Shown here piece after piece: positions 6,237 through 8,723 of a stretch of 8,723 nucleotides of DNA; position 1 is the first letter of the stretch, and each line of letters starts with the position of its first letter. The position numbers and the translations under genes are program-made. The notes under the pieces are model-generated. The model made no database searches and was not told the DNA's origin. It saw nothing but the letters and a program-made list of their open reading frames with translations. The stretch spans positions 7,008 to 15,730 of the forward strand of contig PMHI01000209.1 in the NCBI GenBank assembly GCA_003156615.1, written 5' to 3'. The DNA comes from Acidobacteriaceae bacterium. Its GTDB lineage: Bacteria > Acidobacteriota > Terriglobia > Terriglobales > SbA1.

Positions 6237-7277
6237 ATGAGCGACCCCAACAAAAGAGTAGCGATCCTGTCGCCAATAGCCTGGCGAACGCCTCCTCGGC
6301 AATATGGCGCTTGGGAAACGGTGGCTAGCAACGTCACCGAAGGGCTCATCGCCCGTGGCTGGGACGTGACATTGTTCGCTAGCGGGGATTCTGTGACCCG
6401 CGCTCACTTGCATGCCGTGGTGGACAAGGGATATGAAGAGGATTCCGCCGTCGATTCCAAAGCAGCCGAATACCTTCACATCTCCGAAGCGTTCGAGCAC
6501 GCTGCTGAGTTTGATCTCATCCACAGCCACTACGACTTCATGCCTTTGAGCTACACGCGGCTCATCAAAACACCGGTCCTAACTACCATCCACGGATTCT
6601 CGTCAGCCAAAATCATGCCCATCTATCAGAAGTATCGTGACGGATATTTCGTTTCCGTCAGCGACTCTGACCGAGCGACAGAGCTCAATTACCTAGCGAC
6701 TGTCTACAACGGCATTGATCTCTCGCTGTACCCGCTTCAGGAATGCGGCGGGGATGACCTGATTTTCCTCGGTCGGATCCACCCGGATAAAGGTGTTCAT
6801 CTGGCCATCGAGGTTGCTCGTTTGTGCGGAATGCGTTTGATCATCGCTGGTATCATCCAGGACGAAGCCTATTTCCGGGAGCAAATCAGACCCCATCTTG
6901 ACGATCACAACATCCTCTATATCGGACCAGTGGACGTGAGGGGCAAGAACGAACTGTTTGCTCGAGCCCGAGTTCTCCTGCACCTGAACACCATCCCGGA
7001 ACGATTCGGACTTGTCCTAGTCGAAGCCAATGCAGCCGGCGTGCCCATCATCGCAATGGACCTCGGTTCTTGCCGTGAGGTGATTAAAGACGGGCAGACC
7101 GGTTTCCTGGTTGACAACGTCGCTGAGGCAGTTCGGGCCGTTGGACGAATTTCCGAGATCGACCGATCTGCTTGCCGCAGCCGAGTCCGACAATACTTTT
7201 CGATCGAAACCATGGTGGAGGGATACGAACGAGTTTACTCGACGATTTTTGATCTGGAGGCGAAGAAACGATCATGA
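6237..7277 (+). CDS. GT4 family glycosyltransferase
   Basis: A 346-residue GT-B enzyme that transfers a sugar from a nucleotide donor, with no signal peptide or membrane segment. The N-terminal acceptor domain opens with RVAILSPIAWRTPPRQYGAW (7-26) and includes HSHYDF (96-101) and TTIHGF (116-121). The donor domain has VYNGID (156-161), GRIHPDKG (179-186, phosphate contact) and a complete E-x7-E, ERFGLVLVE (255-263). Then come AAGVPIIAMDLGSCREVI and TGFLV, all typical of GT4. The start is uncertain: ATG 6237 gives the usual family opening, while GTG 6222 adds five residues and starts 3 bp after the upstream stop; the AGGA at 6217-6220 suits neither well. It lies 18 bp (or 3 bp) after the long GH130 gene and overlaps the short one by 4 bp, so it is surely co-transcribed. 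Unlike the first glycosyltransferase of the operon, its active site looks canonical. Donor and acceptor are unknown; a mannosyltransferase role is inferred from context. Confidence 0.88.
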   Translation: MSDPNKRVAILSPIAWRTPPRQYGAWETVASNVTEGLIARGWDVTLFASGDSVTRAHLHAVVDKGYEEDSAVDSKAAEYLHISEAFEHAAEFDLIHSHYDFMPLSYTRLIKTPVLTTIHGFSSAKIMPIYQKYRDGYFVSVSDSDRATELNYLATVYNGIDLSLYPLQECGGDDLIFLGRIHPDKGVHLAIEVARLCGMRLIIAGIIQDEAYFREQIRPHLDDHNILYIGPVDVRGKNELFARARVLLHLNTIPERFGLVLVEANAAGVPIIAMDLGSCREVIKDGQTGFLVDNVAEAVRAVGRISEIDRSACRSRVRQYFSIETMVEGYERVYSTIFDLEAKKRS

Positions 7278-8209
7278 AGCCGGACATTGTCAGGCGGTAC
7301 AGCCACAACCCCATCCTCACCAAGGCGGAGATCCCATATCCCGTGGAGACTGTTCACAACGCGGCGGTCGTGAAGCACGGGAACGAATACATCATGCTTT
7401 TCCGCTCCCATCTCCGCACCGGACGGTCCATCATTGGCTTGGCACGCAGTGCCGACGGGTTCCACTTTACGGCCGATCTACAGCCTTTTCTGACTCCTGA
7501 CCGGGACGGCCCTTTCGCTGCCTATGAAGAGTTTGGCGTGGAGGACCCGCGCGTCACCCTGGTGGAGGGAGAGTACATCATCACCTACAGCGCATACTCG
7601 CGAAATGGAGTGCGGATCGCCCTGGCCAAGACGAAGGACTTCGGTCGGGTGGAAAGAGTTTCCTTGATTACGGAGGCGGATTATCGGAATGTGGTGATTT
7701 TTCCCGAGAAGTTTGACGGGCTTTATGCCCGGCTTGACCGTCCTCATTCTGAAATCGCTCCCTGGTCAATCTGGATTTCCTATTCTCCGGATCTATGCTA
7801 TTGGGGCCAATCGCAGCTCATCATGAGGCCCGTGCAATATCACTGGGACGAAATGAAGATCGGTCCTGGCGCGCCTCCGATCAAAACGGACCAGGGATGG
7901 CTGTCTATATATCACGGAGTCTTCCGGACTATGGATGGATCGGTCTATCGTTTGGGAGTTGCTCTTCACGACCTCATGGACCCGGCAAAGATCATCGGTG
8001 TGGGCGACTCATGGATTTTGCAACCGGAGGATCCTTGGGAGATAACTGGATACGTCCACAACGTGGTCTTCACCTGTGGTGCCGTTCTGGAGTCCGATGG
8101 AACCGTGAAGATCTACTGGGGGGGCGCAGACACGGTCATGTGCGTGGGCGAAGCGAATGTCTCGGATCTAGTCGCACTATGCCTGCATCACGGCAGACCG
8201 GCAAAGTAA
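7274..8209 (+). CDS. GH130 family protein, short type; probable beta-mannoside (mannobiose) phosphorylase
   Basis: A 311-residue protein forming just the five-bladed GH130 propeller. Motifs in order are YSHNPILT (9-16), HNAAVV (28-33), MLFRSHLRTGRS (41-52), EEFGVEDPRVT (85-95, Asp91 the likely general acid), YRNVVIFPEK (137-146), YARLDRP (151-157), IGPGAPPIKTDQGWLSIYHG (196-215), YVHNVVFTCGA (260-270) and GGADT (283-287). The Lys in FPEK, the Arg in LDRP and the His in YHG match the basic positions I associate with phosphate binding, so a phosphorylase releasing mannose 1-phosphate is favoured over a hydrolase. The size and lack of a helical extension resemble the beta-1,2-mannobiose phosphorylase type (Teth514_1789). 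ATG 7274 overlaps the previous gene's TGA (ATGA), implying translational coupling; GGAGG at 7256-7260 is a little distant. There is no signal peptide. It is the last gene of the operon, and I see no convincing terminator after it. Other mannosides (mannosyl-glucose, mannosyl-GlcNAc) remain possible substrates. Confidence 0.88.
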   Translation: MKPDIVRRYSHNPILTKAEIPYPVETVHNAAVVKHGNEYIMLFRSHLRTGRSIIGLARSADGFHFTADLQPFLTPDRDGPFAAYEEFGVEDPRVTLVEGEYIITYSAYSRNGVRIALAKTKDFGRVERVSLITEADYRNVVIFPEKFDGLYARLDRPHSEIAPWSIWISYSPDLCYWGQSQLIMRPVQYHWDEMKIGPGAPPIKTDQGWLSIYHGVFRTMDGSVYRLGVALHDLMDPAKIIGVGDSWILQPEDPWEITGYVHNVVFTCGAVLESDGTVKIYWGGADTVMCVGEANVSDLVALCLHHGRPAK

Positions 8210-8319
8210 GCATGGCATTTCAAGAGTCCTCTAATACCCCTGAATGGTATTTAATCCCCAGGGCAGCGTGCGCCTTGATGCCCCTCCCGCTTGTGATTCA
8301 ATATCGCGTCAAGGCATGA

Positions 8320-8565
8320 AAACTCACGATCTGTCTGGGCAAGGTCAACGACTCGAAGAACAACAACTTCGGCTATAACGCCCTGACCGGCGAGTACGAA
8401 GACCTGGTCAAGACAGGCGTGCTCGACCCGACCGAGGTGGTGCGCACCGCTTTGCAGAACGCCGGCTCGATCGCGGCGCTGATGCTGACCACCGAAGCCC
8501 TCGTCGCCGACATTACGGAAGAAAAGAAGGGCGCTCCTGCCGGCGGCATGGGAGACATGTACTAA
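8320..8565 (+). pseudogene. groL: groEL C-terminal remnant (5' truncated)
   Basis: The frame from about 8329 gives [20 protein letters not shown], then [40 protein letters not shown] and [15 protein letters not shown], ending at TAA 8563-8565. This is unmistakably the last 74-78 residues of chaperonin GroEL (about 550 residues when whole), including the equatorial-domain end and the Gly/Met-rich tail. The frame is closed by TGA at 8317-8319, and no part of GroEL is visible upstream. Residues before GKV (LTICL) resemble the family weakly, so the break falls near 8325-8338. There is no start codon or ribosome site, and the remaining piece could not fold as a subunit. It probably marks a recombination or deletion joint; the functional groEL should be elsewhere in the genome. 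The tail is of the type seen in Acidobacteriota. Confidence 0.9.
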
Positions 8566-8644
8566 GAACTAGACACAGGCGTGCCATGAACGCGAGGTCG
8601 GGTTGGTGAGATAATTGCACGTAGGAGCTTTGGGAAGGCATTAC

Positions 8645-8723
8645 GTGAAACTCGCGCTGCCGCTTCGCAAAGCAGCAACGCTGCTTAGAATGGGAGTTGT
8701 TCTAGGGTTTGCCAACAGTTGGA
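8645..8723 (+). CDS. possible start of a new gene (runs off right edge), product unknown
   Basis: GTG at 8645 follows GGGAAGG (8632-8638) by 6 nt, a good ribosome site, and the frame stays open for 26 codons to the window edge. It reads MKLALPLRKAATLLRMGVVL then GFANSW. The basic, hydrophobic start could be a signal peptide or membrane anchor, but too little is present to identify a family. It may also be a chance open frame. Confidence 0.35.
   Translation, partial: MKLALPLRKAATLLRMGVVLGFANSW
8670..8686. repeat. perfect short hairpin inside the start of the right-edge open frame
   Basis: AAGCAGC-AAC-GCTGCTT is a perfect 7-bp inverted repeat with a 3-nt loop, about 25 nt into the possible gene starting at 8645. 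No T-run follows, so it is not a terminator. It could be a chance repeat or an RNA structure affecting early translation. Confidence 0.3.

Noticed and set aside
7795..8319. 174-codon plus-strand open frame overlapping the end of the short GH130 gene, with a 35-codon tail from ATG 8213
   Set aside because: Most is an alternate frame of the GH130 gene; the non-overlapping tail has no ribosome site and no recognisable sequence.
8210..8319. Possible terminator after the operon (AATACC/GGTATT at 8233-8251 and CCCTG/CAGGG at 8238-8263)
   Set aside because: Stems of only 5-6 bp, one with a 16-nt loop, and no following T-run.
8587..8615. Promoter with GATAAT at 8610-8615 before the right-edge open frame
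   Set aside because: The -10-like hexamer is good, but the -35 position (TGAACG) does not resemble TTGACA.
1..8723. tRNA, rRNA, CRISPR array, insertion sequence or integrase
   Set aside because: No regularly spaced repeats, no transposase or integrase motifs in any long frame, and no cloverleaf or rRNA sequence recognised, despite signs of gene decay.

Overview
The window looks like an accessory segment of a mesophilic bacterial genome, most likely an Acidobacteriota member. The taxonomic hint comes from the two chaperone sequences: the groEL remnant ends in a Gly/Met tail (GGMGDMY), and the clpC start ([20 protein letters not shown]) is of the type I associate with that phylum. Both points rest on memory of family sequences, not on a search. 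Base composition is moderately GC-rich throughout, with no obvious compositional break.

Left part (1-2438), minus strand. The 5' two fifths or less of clpC (1-666) runs off the left edge. Upstream of it is a non-coding stretch (667-1010) with scattered receiver-domain-like peptides in different frames, possibly a decayed response regulator gene. Next come a clear intrinsic terminator (1011-1040), a small dimeric alpha+beta-barrel (ABM-like) protein gene (1063-1380) with a good ribosome binding site, and a VOC/PhnB-like gene broken by frameshifts (1633-2160). A gap without a confident gene (2161-2438) leads to the main operon.

Centre (2439-8209), plus strand: a tight four-gene operon. The order is GT4-like glycosyltransferase fused to an alpha/alpha-toroid-like domain (760 aa), long GH130 protein (483 aa), GT4 glycosyltransferase (346 aa), short GH130 protein (311 aa). 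The last two overlap by 4 bp (ATGA). None has a signal peptide or membrane segment. A long plus a short GH130 recalls the paired beta-1,2-oligomannan and beta-1,2-mannobiose phosphorylases characterised in Thermoanaerobacter. With two glycosyltransferases and no transporter or secreted hydrolase in the window, the simplest model is a cytoplasmic system that builds a mannoside (perhaps beta-1,2-mannan) and turns it over by phosphorolysis, a reserve-carbohydrate or compatible-solute cycle. The polymer and linkage are inference.

Right part (8210-8723). A 74-78 residue C-terminal fragment of groEL (to 8565) lies in the plus direction with no start and no upstream part. It is followed by the first codons of a possible new gene at 8645. 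Broken genes on both sides of the operon suggest a rearranged, insertion-prone locus.
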